Shown here in pieces: positions 43,320-54,232 of a DNA stretch of 64,000 nucleotides. Under the pieces are notes generated by a model that worked only from the letters and a program-made list of their open reading frames with translations, did no database searches and was not told the DNA's origin. Position 1 is the first letter of the stretch. Each line of letters starts with the position of its first letter. The translations under genes and the position numbers were made by a program. Source of the DNA: Leptospira andrefontaineae (GTDB taxonomy: Bacteria > Spirochaetota > Leptospiria > Leptospirales > Leptospiraceae); assembly GCF_004770105.1 (NCBI RefSeq), contig NZ_RQEY01000001.1, positions 186,001 to 250,000 of the forward strand. The letters are read 5' to 3'.

Positions 43320-45242
43320 TCAAGAGTGCAATCTTAGCTCGAATTCGAATTTTCCAGGTTCACTCATTAGGAAAAATCTTGCTCCCAACTTTTCGGCCCT
43401 CACTTTCAGGTCTGCTTCCAAAAGAGAAGAAGGTTCTTCTTTTGTTTCTGAAACTCCTATTGCCTGTACCCTAAGTAATATAGAATCTCCTTCTTTCCCC
43501 CAGAATATTTTAGATTCACCGGACCTTCTCGCACCTATCGTTACCGCGTCGGAGAAGATCCTTTGGACCTGTAGGCATTCGTCTATTCTCAAAAATTGAG
43601 ACACATTTTGGATCTCTGAATGAGAGAATAACGGGTTTTTCAAAACGAACTTTCTCATTTCATCTTCTACTAATTCCTCTTTTCCACCCTGATGATGCAT
43701 GAGATCCAAAATATCCCGAACTCCTGAGAGAGTTTGGTTGAGTTCGTTTTTGAGTTTAGAAAGTGATTTGTCGGAACTTTCTTTTGATTCCAGTTGATCG
43801 ATAAGGGAATGAAATCCCTTATCCATGGATTGATCCACTAAGGTAGCATATTTTGCTTTTTCCTCGGCGTTTAATCTAAGTTGCTCATTATACTTGGATT
43901 GTAATTCTGCAAAAGTTTCCGCCTTCTCCAGATCTTTCGTAAATCTTAATGATATAATATAAGAATTGAATGCGATAAATCCTACAAGCGCAGCGGGGAA
44001 ACTATATGGGATCAGGAAGTAAATTTCGTATAATCCCCAGATAACGTCATTTACCATAGAAACCGCAAGTATCATTCCAGAAAGAAATACTGTTCTGGCT
44101 CTATCTTCCTTCTGCCACCAAGCATATCCTAATGCTGCTAAAAGAACGATTGTGTAAAAAGGAGGAACATGCATGAAGAAGGAATATAGATAAATAAGTT
44201 CTTCTTCTCCCAATATAAAAACGGAAAGTACGAAGATGAGCATCGTGCTCATTAATATCATCATCCATTTGTGTCCGAATTGTTTCGGATACATTGTCCT
44301 TAGGATCATGTACACGGAAGGGACCAAACATGCTTCACAGAAATATTCCATTCTGATCCGAAGATCTAAAGTCAGTTCAGGGGTAAGGATATATTGGAGT
44401 CCGGAAGTAACGAAAGAATAGAAGGCTACTAAGAAACAAAATAATGAGAAAAATAACGGCACCAAATCTTTTCGATACGACGCGAAGAAGATCAGGTGAT
44501 ACAAACCGACTGAAAATATGATCGCAACTAAAAGTGTTTCCCAAATCGTTTCCCGGACCACTTTAGATTTTAAAGCATCTATATCTCCGATCAGGAATGG
44601 ATTACGTATCCCACCTTTCAGGAAATTTCCCCTATAATTCGAAACATTTACGATCAGTTCGGTATCAGTGGAATCCAATAAATAGATCTGCGCATTTGGA
44701 TGTGCTAAGAACTCAGTATCAAGCCTACTAGTTCCATTGATCCCGTTTGCAAAGATCATCTTTTTTCCGAAATATACCGAATATACGCCAGGGATCCTTG
44801 GCACATAGATGGCTAGATTTTTTTGCTCGGGAGTTTTATGGATCTTTAATCTATAGGAACCATGTCCTTGCCAGGTAAACTCAGGAGAATAATCTCTCCA
44901 AATTCCCGGAACAGGAAAGTACTGTCCACTTTCCACATAACCCATATTAGGTGAGTATAAATTTCCCCAACTGAATTCCCAATCTCCTTTGAGGGGATAA
45001 ATTTCTCCCCAATGACTGGTTGTACTCATGTCTATACTTCCTTTGTAAAGGAGCGGGGTTTTTTCGGAAGATTTTGTAGAACAAGAGATTAAAAGGAAGA
45101 AGGCACAAAGAAGGAATGCTAGTTTTTTTTTCTTTTCGGATCCTTTCGAGGTTATGTCCACATGTATATTCAAAAGATTCGAAACAGGGAAAGCAAATGA
45201 AAAACTTCGCCTAAGTATTACTAGACTATTTTGGATTCTCAT
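43320..45242 (-). CDS. 7TMR-DISM membrane sensor with degenerate kinase-like tail
   Basis: A 640-residue membrane protein. An export or lipoprotein signal (LAFLLCAFFLLISC) lies about 40 residues from the first ATG, so the true start may be the GTG at 45161. A periplasmic jelly-roll domain (about 60-225), seven transmembrane helices (about 235-430) and a coiled coil follow. The C-terminal ~150 residues resemble a histidine kinase, but FSDAVTIGARRSGESKIFW stands where an N box would have its Asn, and no phosphoacceptor box or G2 loop is evident. It probably signals without kinase activity or through a partner. Confidence 0.8.
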   Translation of the reverse strand: MRIQNSLVILRRSFSFAFPVSNLLNIHVDITSKGSEKKKKLAFLLCAFFLLISCSTKSSEKTPLLYKGSIDMSTTSHWGEIYPLKGDWEFSWGNLYSPNMGYVESGQYFPVPGIWRDYSPEFTWQGHGSYRLKIHKTPEQKNLAIYVPRIPGVYSVYFGKKMIFANGINGTSRLDTEFLAHPNAQIYLLDSTDTELIVNVSNYRGNFLKGGIRNPFLIGDIDALKSKVVRETIWETLLVAIIFSVGLYHLIFFASYRKDLVPLFFSLFCFLVAFYSFVTSGLQYILTPELTLDLRIRMEYFCEACLVPSVYMILRTMYPKQFGHKWMMILMSTMLIFVLSVFILGEEELIYLYSFFMHVPPFYTIVLLAALGYAWWQKEDRARTVFLSGMILAVSMVNDVIWGLYEIYFLIPYSFPAALVGFIAFNSYIISLRFTKDLEKAETFAELQSKYNEQLRLNAEEKAKYATLVDQSMDKGFHSLIDQLESKESSDKSLSKLKNELNQTLSGVRDILDLMHHQGGKEELVEDEMRKFVLKNPLFSHSEIQNVSQFLRIDECLQVQRIFSDAVTIGARRSGESKIFWGKEGDSILLRVQAIGVSETKEEPSSLLEADLKVRAEKLGARFFLMSEPGKFEFELRLHS

Positions 45243-45286
45243 CTTTGAGTTAGAAGGATTAAAATAGATACTTAAGGGATGGAAAA

Positions 45287-46228
45287 TTATTTCCTACTCT
45301 TCCTAGATCTTTCTATCTTAAACGCAATCCCTTGGGCATTGATCTGAGAATCGAACCCTATAAATCTTTCCTCTTTTTCTCCAAAAGGAAGATCACGAAT
45401 ACGGATTTGGTCTTCCAAATAAGAACGAACCCTACCCTCACAGAAGGAAACCAAGGCTTCTCCTTCTAAACCTGTCTTTTCCGCAGAGATCAGAACGTTT
45501 TTCATAACGTTAAGACCTTCTTTCATTTGAGAAGCTCCAGAACGGATATCTTCCCAAACTCCGAAATGTGTTAGATAAGCCTTATCCGCACCCGTTGCAA
45601 GTATCTTGTCTACGGAAAGGATCGCTTCTTCCGGATCGAAATCAGTCGGGGTAGTAGAAGGGAATAAAAGAGAATCTTTTCCTTTTCTAAATAATGTATA
45701 ACCGATCCCGAATGTATCTCCTGTAAAAATCCCGTTTGTCAAAGAATCATAAATACAAAAATGATGGTTCGCATGTCCTCTCGTATGCAAAAATTTGAAT
45801 ATTCTTTTCTGCCAGATTAACTCTTCCCCCTCGCTCATGGTCCTAACTCGATCACTTGGTACAGGAAGAATCTCACCGTACAACTTAAAATAATTCTCTT
45901 CTCCATATACTTGGATGGAACTTTTGATCAAACGAGTAGGATCTATTACGTGAGGCACAGCTTTTGGATGAGCAAGTACAGTCGCATTTGGACAAAGTGA
46001 GACGAGCTTTCCTGTTCCACCTGCATGATCCAAGTGAACATGAGTGATTATAATATAATCCACGGACTCAGGGCCGAGCCCTTCTTCTTTTAATGCTTCT
46101 AATAAAAGTGGAACCGCGTTATTCGTATTATTTTCAACGAATGTGGCCCTGTTACCATCCACGATCAGATAAGCGCAGGCAAGCCCTGCTTCCACATATC
46201 CGCAATCTATGGTCCGAATCTTATCCAA
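45287..46228 (-). CDS. MBL-fold metallo-hydrolase
   Basis: A 313-residue metallo-beta-lactamase-fold protein. The zinc motif THVHLDHAGG is intact, with further ligands in HTRGHANHHF, FTGDTFGIGY and the terminal THFGVW region. Similar to glyoxalase II-like hydrolases; substrate unknown. It lies between DusA and the DISM sensor, all on the minus strand. Confidence 0.9.
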   Translation of the reverse strand: MDKIRTIDCGYVEAGLACAYLIVDGNRATFVENNTNNAVPLLLEALKEEGLGPESVDYIIITHVHLDHAGGTGKLVSLCPNATVLAHPKAVPHVIDPTRLIKSSIQVYGEENYFKLYGEILPVPSDRVRTMSEGEELIWQKRIFKFLHTRGHANHHFCIYDSLTNGIFTGDTFGIGYTLFRKGKDSLLFPSTTPTDFDPEEAILSVDKILATGADKAYLTHFGVWEDIRSGASQMKEGLNVMKNVLISAEKTGLEGEALVSFCEGRVRSYLEDQIRIRDLPFGEKEERFIGFDSQINAQGIAFKIERSRKSRK

Positions 46229-46275
46229 AAGTTTCTCCGCAAATAGTATGCAGTAGTTAGACGAGTATCCTCTAA

Positions 46276-47325
46276 TTAAACCACCAGATGATCGGCATCT
46301 TTGGTTTCAATTTTCGAATTTCCTAATTTACGATCCAAGTATTCGTCAGGAATAGACTCCAAGGCTTCTAAAAGTAATTTAGGACTAGGGTTGGAATACA
46401 TTTTTTCTGTGAGAATCCTGCGATAAGAGCGAGCACCTCTGACCTCATGAAATGCTCCAAGCAAATGTTTTAAGATCCGACTCGGTTTTTCACCCAATGC
46501 TGTTTGAGAGGAAACATATTCCTGCGTAGATTCGAAAATCTCTCTATAACTTAGATTTAAAGGTTTTGCCCCGAAAAATTCCGAATCTACATCTGAGAAT
46601 AAAAATGGATTTTCGTAAGCTGCCCTTCCGATCATAACTCCGTCAACTTTATCCAAATGGGAATGTATATCTGAAATAGATCTGACTCCTCCGTTTAACT
46701 CTATCACAAGATCCGGAAAACTTTTTTTGATGGAATATACATCCTCATAACGTAATGGAGGAACAGTTCTATTCTGAGCAGGGCTTAAGCCTTCCAATAT
46801 TGCAATTCTTGCATGTATTGTGATCCTTCTTGCGCCTGCTTCGCTTACAGATCTTACGAATTCATGCAAATCTTCTAATGTTTCTTTTCCGCGAACACCG
46901 ATACGACATTTAACTGTAACAGGTATGGAAGTTTTGGAATCCATTTCAGAGATACAATCTGCGACCTTATTCGGATCCTTCATCAAACAAGCTCCGAAAT
47001 TTCCTACTTGGACCTTGTCACTCGGACATCCCACATTTAGATTGATCTCCGAGTATCCATATTCTTCGCCAATCTTAGCACATTCTGCAAGTTGAGATGG
47101 ATTGTCGCCGCCTAGCTGCAAAGAAAGTGGGGATTCTTCCGGAGAAAAACGTAAGAATCTATGTTTGTCTCCTCTTAAGATGGCGCCGGTAGTCACCATT
47201 TCAGTATAGAATAGTGAATGTTTAGTGATCAGTCTTAAGAAAAAACGAAAATGCCTGTCCGTCCAGTCCATCATTGGGGCTACGGATACCGGGTATAGGA
47301 TCGGTTGTTTTTTTTCGAAAGACAT
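46276..47325 (-). CDS. dusA: tRNA-dihydrouridine synthase A
   Basis: FMN enzyme of 349 residues that reduces uridines in the tRNA D-loop. DusA-type features: [32 protein letters not shown], catalytic Cys in [19 protein letters not shown], and the phosphate-binding IELNGGVRS and [11 protein letters not shown]. DusA assignment over DusB/C rests on the opening motif and the GFGACLM-like block. Confidence 0.93.
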   Translation of the reverse strand: MSFEKKQPILYPVSVAPMMDWTDRHFRFFLRLITKHSLFYTEMVTTGAILRGDKHRFLRFSPEESPLSLQLGGDNPSQLAECAKIGEEYGYSEINLNVGCPSDKVQVGNFGACLMKDPNKVADCISEMDSKTSIPVTVKCRIGVRGKETLEDLHEFVRSVSEAGARRITIHARIAILEGLSPAQNRTVPPLRYEDVYSIKKSFPDLVIELNGGVRSISDIHSHLDKVDGVMIGRAAYENPFLFSDVDSEFFGAKPLNLSYREIFESTQEYVSSQTALGEKPSRILKHLLGAFHEVRGARSYRRILTEKMYSNPSPKLLLEALESIPDEYLDRKLGNSKIETKDADHLVV

Positions 47326-47425
47326 ATACTTCGACTAATACGATCCTCGGTTTTCGGTGTGAGCAGTCAAGCCCCATGAAATGGACTTGGTTTGATTTCC
47401 GGCCGTTTCAATTTGGTTATAGGCG

Positions 47426-48415
47426 ATGGATTCAAAGAGACTAAATCCGGATTTTTTCTTAAAAACCATAATCTGCTGCCTATTTCTGATCCTCTCCTCT
47501 TGTAAAAGTATGAGCGGGATCTTGGACTCGATCATTATCAATGCGGGTGCGGAATATACCGCCTTGGATTTTTTTACTCATCCATCCAATGTCCAAGGGA
47601 TACCTATTAGTAAGTTCAGCGTTCCTGGATCTGATGTAGATACAAGCATTGTCAGTAGAGATTCTACTACCACTCGCGCATTTTATTCCATCGGATCAGT
47701 TCCTAGTAGGATCCCCGGCACTCGAGATATCAAAGGATTTTTTTCTTTCTTAAGCGGACTCGCCTGGTCTTTCAATCTAACTTCTCCCAGAACATATAGA
47801 GGAAATTTGATCAATTATCCTGATGACGGAAGACGTTATCTTGCATTTGATGAATATGTTTCCAATCAACTCTTCCCTCTTCCTCCTCAATTAGGAAGAA
47901 ATATGGAATACACATACGAAGATTATCAGATGTATTTCACACTTTATCTAGGCTATTATGAAGGGAAGAATGTAAACTTTGGTGTTGGGCCAATATATGG
48001 CCTCGCTGTCTATAGAATGGACATTATAGAAAGAGAACAAAGGATCTCGAGCGTCAAGAACCAACTCCAAGAATTAAAAGGACTTCGTTTATTATTTGAA
48101 TATAATATAGGCCAATACTTTCCGGACACTATCCTTTATAATGCATATGTGTTTTTAGAGGTAACAAGCTTCGGGGATCTGGATGGGAAAGGTATGAATA
48201 TCAGAAATCAAGTCACGACTGCAAACGGATTACCTGCTCCATCTCTTTATATGAACATGACTACCTACAGAATGGGAGTCAGAAAAGAATTGCAACTTTC
48301 GAAAGAACCTCATAAAAAAGAAGAAGGTCCGGCCTATCCTCCTTTAAAAAACCTTCCTTCCGCGGGCCTCCCTCCTAAAGAAGATACTAAAACCGAAACG
48401 GAAAATCCAGGATGA
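47426..48415 (+). CDS. Hypothetical lipoprotein
   Basis: A 329-residue predicted lipoprotein with signal IICCLFLILSSCKSMSG. The body has many strands with aromatic pairs (MYFTLYLGYYEGKNVNFGVG, LLFEYNIGQYFPD), which could be an envelope beta structure, and a charged Pro/Lys/Glu-rich tail. No family recognised. Its stop overlaps the mnmC start (ATGA), suggesting coupled expression despite an unrelated function. Confidence 0.72.
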   Translation: MDSKRLNPDFFLKTIICCLFLILSSCKSMSGILDSIIINAGAEYTALDFFTHPSNVQGIPISKFSVPGSDVDTSIVSRDSTTTRAFYSIGSVPSRIPGTRDIKGFFSFLSGLAWSFNLTSPRTYRGNLINYPDDGRRYLAFDEYVSNQLFPLPPQLGRNMEYTYEDYQMYFTLYLGYYEGKNVNFGVGPIYGLAVYRMDIIEREQRISSVKNQLQELKGLRLLFEYNIGQYFPDTILYNAYVFLEVTSFGDLDGKGMNIRNQVTTANGLPAPSLYMNMTTYRMGVRKELQLSKEPHKKEEGPAYPPLKNLPSAGLPPKEDTKTETENPG

Positions 48416-50349
48416 TTGACTGGAAAGAAAACGGCACCCCCGTTTCCAGAGAATTCAACGACATATATTTTTCTCCAGAAAACGGATTGGAAGAAACCAG
48501 GCATGTTTTCCTAAAAGGAAACAGATTAGAAGAAAGATTAACTTCCTCCGAAGCGCATCATACTTTTTCCATTCTAGAATTAGGATTCGGGACCGGTTTA
48601 AACTTTTTTGCCGCCTGGCAACTTTGGAGAAATTGTAAAAACAGATCTAAACAAAAAGTTCTTCGATTTACGTCCTTCGAAAAATATCCATTAGAAAGAG
48701 ATGATATTCGAAAAGCTATTTCCGCTTTTCCTGAACTTTCCGAACAACTCGAATTATTTTTAGAAAAATATAAGCTGCTCGTTCCTGGATGTAATACTTT
48801 CTTATTCGAAAAAGAAAGTCTGGTCTTGGATCTATGGATAGGAGATGCAATTCGACTTCTTCCGGAAACTTCCGGAAAATTCGATACATTCTTCTTAGAT
48901 GGATTTGCTCCTTCTAAAAACCCGGAACTCTGGGGAGAAAATATTTCTCTTCAACTCAAAAGACTTTCTAATAAGAATGCAAGCCTTGCTACATTCACTG
49001 TAGCAAGATCCGTTAAAGATTGTTTGAGCGGTGCAGGTTTCACTCTTTCCAAAGTCCCAGGTTATGGAAGAAAAAGAGAAATGTTGGTAGGAGTATATGA
49101 GTCCGAACCAGTCGCTGATGTAAATCCAATTCCATTCTTAAGAAGAATATCCACTTCTAAAATTCCCGAGAAAGTATCCATCCTGGGAGCGGGACTTGCG
49201 GGAGCAAGTATTGCAAGAGCACTCGCATGGAGGGGAATTCAGATAGAAGTTTGGGACGATCATAATGCGTTACGCGCATCTTCTGTACCGATGGCAGTTT
49301 CTCATCCTCATATTACCAAAGGAGAAACTCCAACTAGTTTATGGACTCTACGTTGTCTCGGAAATTCCATCCGCCGTTATTCCGATCTTTTGTCCAAGGA
49401 TTCTTACCAAATTTCCGGCACATTACAACTTGCTGGAGAAGACCTTCCTTGGGCAAGATTGGAAGAAGGTGTAAAGGTACATTCTTTATCCAGAGAATTA
49501 GCGGAGCTAAAACCGGAACTTGGAAAAAACTTTTCTGAAGATACAAAAGGTATCTATTATCCTTCCGGCTTTTGGACAGACACTCCGGTCTTAATAGAAA
49601 AACTTTTAGATCATCCGAATATTTTTCTCAAACAAGGAAAAGTCGGATCAATTCATTTTGAAAAAGAAGAATGGACATTATTTTCCGAAAACAAAGAAAT
49701 TTTAAGTAAAACGGAAGTTTTGATCTTAGCAAATTCTTTCGGGATAGAAAGTCTATTGCAAGGTTTATGGAAAGAGTCCCCCTTCTCCCTTAGATCCGTT
49801 AGAGGGCAATTAGAAATATTAGAAGATCCGAATATAGATTCCGAAAAAGATCCGATCTATGTAGGAGAAAAATATCTAACTCCTTCTAAGAACAGAATTA
49901 GAGTAAACGGTTCCACTTTTGATGAATTCGATTTAGATCCGAAGATAAGGGCCAAAGATAGGGAAGAAATTTTAGAATACTCTCAAAATACATTCCAAGG
50001 CATTCACTGGAAGCAGATCAAGGTTCGTTCCGACTTTGTCGGGATACGATCCCAAACTCCGGATCGATTTCCAATCATCGGTCCGGTCCATTCTCCGGAA
50101 CCTTTTCGAAAAATATACTCAGGTATGAGTCTTCCAAAAAACCGAAAGAAAGAATTCCCTTTTTTAGAACCGCAAAAAAACCTGTTTGTGTTCGGCGGTT
50201 TGGGATCCAGGGGAGTTTTGACTTCCCTATTGGGAGGGGAAATTTTGGCGGAGATTCTTTTAAACGAACCTTTATCTATCGAAAATAGCTTGTACTCTTC
50301 CCTGCATCCGTCAAGATTTCTATACCGCAAGATCCGAAATCAAGATTAA
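48412..50349 (+). CDS. mnmC: Bifunctional tRNA mnm5s2U34 biosynthesis protein
   Basis: A 645-residue fusion that finishes the mnm5s2U modification at tRNA position 34. The N-terminal ~240 residues are the MnmD methyltransferase (LELGFGTGLNFFAAW SAM motif, FLDGFAPSKNPELWG landmark). From about 255 the FAD-dependent MnmC(o) oxidoreductase begins with VSILGAGLAGASIARAL and ends with NLFVFGGLGSRG. Both halves look intact. Confidence 0.93.
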   Translation: MIDWKENGTPVSREFNDIYFSPENGLEETRHVFLKGNRLEERLTSSEAHHTFSILELGFGTGLNFFAAWQLWRNCKNRSKQKVLRFTSFEKYPLERDDIRKAISAFPELSEQLELFLEKYKLLVPGCNTFLFEKESLVLDLWIGDAIRLLPETSGKFDTFFLDGFAPSKNPELWGENISLQLKRLSNKNASLATFTVARSVKDCLSGAGFTLSKVPGYGRKREMLVGVYESEPVADVNPIPFLRRISTSKIPEKVSILGAGLAGASIARALAWRGIQIEVWDDHNALRASSVPMAVSHPHITKGETPTSLWTLRCLGNSIRRYSDLLSKDSYQISGTLQLAGEDLPWARLEEGVKVHSLSRELAELKPELGKNFSEDTKGIYYPSGFWTDTPVLIEKLLDHPNIFLKQGKVGSIHFEKEEWTLFSENKEILSKTEVLILANSFGIESLLQGLWKESPFSLRSVRGQLEILEDPNIDSEKDPIYVGEKYLTPSKNRIRVNGSTFDEFDLDPKIRAKDREEILEYSQNTFQGIHWKQIKVRSDFVGIRSQTPDRFPIIGPVHSPEPFRKIYSGMSLPKNRKKEFPFLEPQKNLFVFGGLGSRGVLTSLLGGEILAEILLNEPLSIENSLYSSLHPSRFLYRKIRNQD

Positions 50350-50364
50350 GGAAGAAGTTTCAAC

Positions 50365-52230
50365 TTGTCAGCAAACACTGGAACAGTCTCCTCTTCGATA
50401 GAGGATTGGAAAAAGATCCTACATACCCATTTCGGGTTTTCTCAATTTAGGCAAGGCCAATGGGAAGCTGTCCAAGCGTTATTAGGAAGAAAGGATGTAC
50501 TCGCAATTCTTCCTACAGGTGGCGGAAAATCTCTCATCTACCAATTACCTTCCTTCGCCGAGGCAAATTCTCTTACGATAGTAATCTCTCCATTGATTGC
50601 TCTAATGAAAGATCAAGTGGACGGGCTAAAAGCAAGAGGCATCCAGGCAGCTTATTGTAATTCTACTCAGGATGATCTGGAACAAGTCAGAGTTCTATCT
50701 TCTGCTGCAACGGGGAAGATTAGAATATTATATATTTCTCCTGAACGAGCAGTTTCTCGTTCATTTTTGAATCTACTTCCAAAACTTCCAGTGAGTTTAA
50801 TGGCAGTAGACGAGGCACATTGTGTTTCTCAATGGGGACATGATTTCCGGCCTGAATACAGAAAACTTCATACTTTGCGTTCTTATTTACAAGAAGGAAC
50901 TCCCTGGGTTGCTCTTACTGCAACCGCGACAGACCGAGTCAAAAAAGATATATCGGATAGTTTAGGATTAAAACTCCCTTTACATGTACAAGGAACCTAT
51001 GCCAGAGAGAATTTGAAATTTTCGGTATTATATCCGGATTCAGAAAGAGAAAAAGAGAATCTACTCTTAGAAATATTAGAAAAAGGTAATTTTCAAAAGT
51101 CGGTTTCTGGAAAAGTAATCATCTACTGTTCTACTCGTGCAAAAGTCGATGAAATTTATGAACTTCTCCGCAAATCGGGATATAAAGCAGGAAAATACCA
51201 CGCAGGAAGGACCGATTCCAGCAGGGAAAAAGCACAAGAAGGATATTCATCAGGAAAAACGAATATACTCGTAGCCACAAATGCATTTGGAATGGGATTA
51301 GATAGCCCTAATGTAAGATTAGTCCTTCATTATCAGGTACCTTCTTCTTTAGAAAGTTATTACCAAGAAGCGGGAAGAGCCGGTAGAGACGGTAAAAATT
51401 CCGATTGTGTATTATTCTTCTTACCTGGCGATCTAAGCGTCCAGAGTTTTCTTTTATCTAAGGAAGCAAACTATAAGGGGGGAGAAACCCTACTCTCTCA
51501 TGTAAAATCTTACGTAAGCTCTCCCGACTGCAGACAAAAAATCTTATGCGATTATTTCGGAGAAGAAATCTCTAATTGTGGGTCTTGCGATACTTGCGCG
51601 GACTCTGCCTCTTCTCATTCTGCAAGGCTTGCTTATACCGAAAGGGAAAGATTAAAGGCCGAAAAGAAGAAGGAAAAAGAATCTCATATTTTTGATCCGG
51701 ACGAGATCAAATCTGTGGAAGGATTGATATCTGAATATCCGGCAAAATTCGGCAAAAAGATCATTGCAGGCACATTAAGAGGTGCAAAATCGAAGGATAT
51801 ACTTCGCAGAAGATTGGATAAGTCGCAATATTATTCTTCTTTAAAACATATTCCAGAAGAATCTATTCTCAAACTTTTGGAAGATTGGCAGAAGGTCAAA
51901 AAACTTTCAGTCAAAGGGGATAAATATCCTAAAATTTATCTAACTGCATTCGGAAAACCTAAACCATCTTTTGACGATCCTGATAAACCTCGCAAAAAAA
52001 TACCTCTTAGCGGGGACAAACTCATTCTGAACGAACTCAAAAATTTCAGAGATAGGATCGCAAGACGTAATAAATGGAAGAAATTTATGGTGCTTCAAAA
52101 TCCGGTACTTGTCAGGATTGTTTCCCAAAAACCGGAAAGTCTGGAAGACCTAATGGCGATCAAAGGTATGGGAGAAGCCAAAGTTAGACAATATGGGAAA
52201 GAAATTTTAGCTATTTTAGAGAAGTTTTAA
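50365..52230 (+). CDS. recQ: ATP-dependent DNA helicase RecQ
   Basis: Superfamily 2 3'-5' helicase of 621 residues acting in recombination and replication repair. Walker A is [15 protein letters not shown], motif [18 protein letters not shown], motif [13 protein letters not shown] zinc-binding Cys set ([18 protein letters not shown]), a winged-helix region and a C-terminal HRDC domain ([11 protein letters not shown] to [15 protein letters not shown]) complete the layout. The start is a TTG at 50365, with AAGGAAGA upstream; no ATG fits. Confidence 0.95.
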   Translation: MSANTGTVSSSIEDWKKILHTHFGFSQFRQGQWEAVQALLGRKDVLAILPTGGGKSLIYQLPSFAEANSLTIVISPLIALMKDQVDGLKARGIQAAYCNSTQDDLEQVRVLSSAATGKIRILYISPERAVSRSFLNLLPKLPVSLMAVDEAHCVSQWGHDFRPEYRKLHTLRSYLQEGTPWVALTATATDRVKKDISDSLGLKLPLHVQGTYARENLKFSVLYPDSEREKENLLLEILEKGNFQKSVSGKVIIYCSTRAKVDEIYELLRKSGYKAGKYHAGRTDSSREKAQEGYSSGKTNILVATNAFGMGLDSPNVRLVLHYQVPSSLESYYQEAGRAGRDGKNSDCVLFFLPGDLSVQSFLLSKEANYKGGETLLSHVKSYVSSPDCRQKILCDYFGEEISNCGSCDTCADSASSHSARLAYTERERLKAEKKKEKESHIFDPDEIKSVEGLISEYPAKFGKKIIAGTLRGAKSKDILRRRLDKSQYYSSLKHIPEESILKLLEDWQKVKKLSVKGDKYPKIYLTAFGKPKPSFDDPDKPRKKIPLSGDKLILNELKNFRDRIARRNKWKKFMVLQNPVLVRIVSQKPESLEDLMAIKGMGEAKVRQYGKEILAILEKF

Positions 52231-52280
52231 CCTTTTCCGCTTTCCGAGCCCCGAAAATCGCCTTGCCTAGTTCTTAAAGA

Positions 52281-52330
52281 TTTCCTAATCTGACCAGCCA
52301 ATCCATTTGCGAATTTTATACATTAGGAAA
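52281..52330 (+). other. Inverted repeat covering a ribosome-binding site
   Basis: TTTCCTAAT (52281-52289) pairs with ATTAGGAAA (52322-52330), nine bp with a 32-base loop. The right arm contains the AGGAAA ribosome site of the gene starting at 52336, so the hairpin could limit its translation. The significance is uncertain. Confidence 0.4.
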
Positions 52331-52335
52331 ACAAT

Positions 52336-53085
52336 ATGTTTCTGATCCGCCTTATCTTTCCTTATTTCAAGGTTTCTAAAACAAAAGCTTTAAATGAAGT
52401 GAATGTTTGGCTCCAAAGTAAGGAAACAAAGGATTCTCTACCCGCTACGGATTATATCCCTTTCATGGATAACTTAGCCTTCCAACAATACAAAGATAGG
52501 ATTTCCAAAAAGATGGGAATCCCCGAATCAGAATTAGAACTATATAGATCCACGGAAAGGACCAAACTTTTATACAGACCATTCTTTATAATTTTCTTCA
52601 TTGGAATGTTGTATTTGGGGATTAATTTATTCCTAGAGATCCAACCTTATTTAGGAAAATCTAGATTAGAAAAACCGTTTATAGAAAACCTTCTACCATC
52701 CGGAAAAAAAGAATTGGTAGAGATGGACGGATCTTTTTGTAGATATATGATCAATAATGCCTCAGAGATCGCAGAAGATTATTTTTATATAGGTTGGTAT
52801 CTGTTCAGTATCGGATCCATATGTACGTTTTTAGGTTCTATAATGGATTCCAAACATCATGGGATCCTGAAGATAGCACTTCCGTTCGTAGGTTTATTCA
52901 TTTTAAGTATAGCCTGGAAAATATTCGATAATTCTAAACTAGCGGGTATTGCAGCGGGAAGATCCATGTCACATTATAATGAAGAGAAAGATTCTGATAA
53001 AAAATGCAGACAAGAATGGGCAAATCTTAGACAGGGGATCGCAAATTTGGTACCTTCCGGGATAGACGGAGATACTTCTAAATAA
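52336..53085 (+). CDS. Hypothetical membrane protein
   Basis: A 249-residue protein with three hydrophobic helices (FFIIFFIGMLYLGINLFL, YFYIGWYLFSIGSICTFLGSI, LPFVGLFILSIAWKIF) and a soluble N terminus of about 75 residues. No domain recognised. AGGAAA eight bases before the ATG supports the start. It sits between recQ and the convergent dinB with one base between stops. Confidence 0.72.
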   Translation: MFLIRLIFPYFKVSKTKALNEVNVWLQSKETKDSLPATDYIPFMDNLAFQQYKDRISKKMGIPESELELYRSTERTKLLYRPFFIIFFIGMLYLGINLFLEIQPYLGKSRLEKPFIENLLPSGKKELVEMDGSFCRYMINNASEIAEDYFYIGWYLFSIGSICTFLGSIMDSKHHGILKIALPFVGLFILSIAWKIFDNSKLAGIAAGRSMSHYNEEKDSDKKCRQEWANLRQGIANLVPSGIDGDTSK

Positions 53086-53086
53086 T

Positions 53087-54190
53087 TTAGAATAGAGAAG
53101 GAAACAAATCCTCTTCGTCTTCTGTCTTGATCTGCGAATTTTTAGACAAACTTTCTGGATGAGATAGGCTTAAACCTAAAAGACGGATCGGAAAAATAGA
53201 TTTACCGGATTCTAATATGAATTCTTCCAAAAGTTTAGAGCCGATCCGATATAGCTCATTTTTGTCCAGAAAGGAATAATCTTCGGTAATACTTCTGGTC
53301 TTTTGGGTGAAGTCTGAAAATTTCACTTTAAGTGTGATTGTTTTTCCTGGAAAAGGTTTTTGTAAAAGTCTCCTTTCCAACTCTTCGGCAATATCCGCAA
53401 GTTCCCTGAATATCTCGGAACTATTTTCAAGGTCTTTGGCAAAAGTGGATTCTGCACCTAAAGATTTTCTTTCTCTGTAAGGTTCTACCGGCCTATCGTC
53501 CAAACCTCTACATACTGCATAGAACCAACGCCCTGATTTGCCGAAATTTTGACCTAACATCTCGAGGCTTTTTTCTTTTAGATCTTTTCCTTTTTTAATC
53601 CCAAGTGCATGCATTTTTTTTAATGTAACTTTTCCGATCCCCGGAAATACGGAAACATCTAGTGAGTCTATAAACTTTTCGATTTGTTCCGGTCGAACAA
53701 TTGTCATTCCATTCGGCTTGTTTTGGTCAGTTGCAATTTTGGCTAAGAATTTATTGATGGAAACTCCTGCGGATGCAGTCAATTGAGTCTCTTCGAAAAT
53801 TTTTTCTCTGATCTCTTTTGCAACCTCGCTTGCATAAGGGATATTTTTCTTATTTTGAGTAACGTCTAAAAATGCCTCATCCAAAGAAAGCATCTCCACG
53901 AGGTCTGTGTATTCTAAAAAGATCTGTCTGATCTTTGAAGATACTTTTCTGTATGCTTCGAATCGAGGAGTTACAAAAATCCCGGGGGGACAAAGTCTTG
54001 CCGCTTGAGAGCAAGGCATCGCAGATCGAACTCCGAATTTCCTTGCTTCATAACTTGCAGCGCATACCACTCCTCTGGAATCCGGAGGACCTCCGACAAT
54101 GATTGGCTTGCCCCGATAACTCGGGTTATCTCTTTGTTCTACAGAAGCATAAAATGCATCCATATCCACATGTAGAATTTTTCGAATCAT
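53087..54190 (-). CDS. dinB: DNA polymerase IV
   Basis: Y-family translesion polymerase of 367 residues. Metal-binding Asps are in HVDMDAFYASVEQRD and the SLDEAFLDVT motif; the steric-gate region and thumb HhH element (VFPGIGKVTLKKMHALG) are present. The C terminus EDLFPSLF could be a beta-clamp-binding peptide. It is error-prone and usually damage-inducible, but no LexA-type box was identified. Confidence 0.95.
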   Translation of the reverse strand: MIRKILHVDMDAFYASVEQRDNPSYRGKPIIVGGPPDSRGVVCAASYEARKFGVRSAMPCSQAARLCPPGIFVTPRFEAYRKVSSKIRQIFLEYTDLVEMLSLDEAFLDVTQNKKNIPYASEVAKEIREKIFEETQLTASAGVSINKFLAKIATDQNKPNGMTIVRPEQIEKFIDSLDVSVFPGIGKVTLKKMHALGIKKGKDLKEKSLEMLGQNFGKSGRWFYAVCRGLDDRPVEPYRERKSLGAESTFAKDLENSSEIFRELADIAEELERRLLQKPFPGKTITLKVKFSDFTQKTRSITEDYSFLDKNELYRIGSKLLEEFILESGKSIFPIRLLGLSLSHPESLSKNSQIKTEDEEDLFPSLF

Positions 54191-54232
54191 CTTCTTCTAT
54201 CTATACTAAACGGATATATAGATTAGTCAAGT

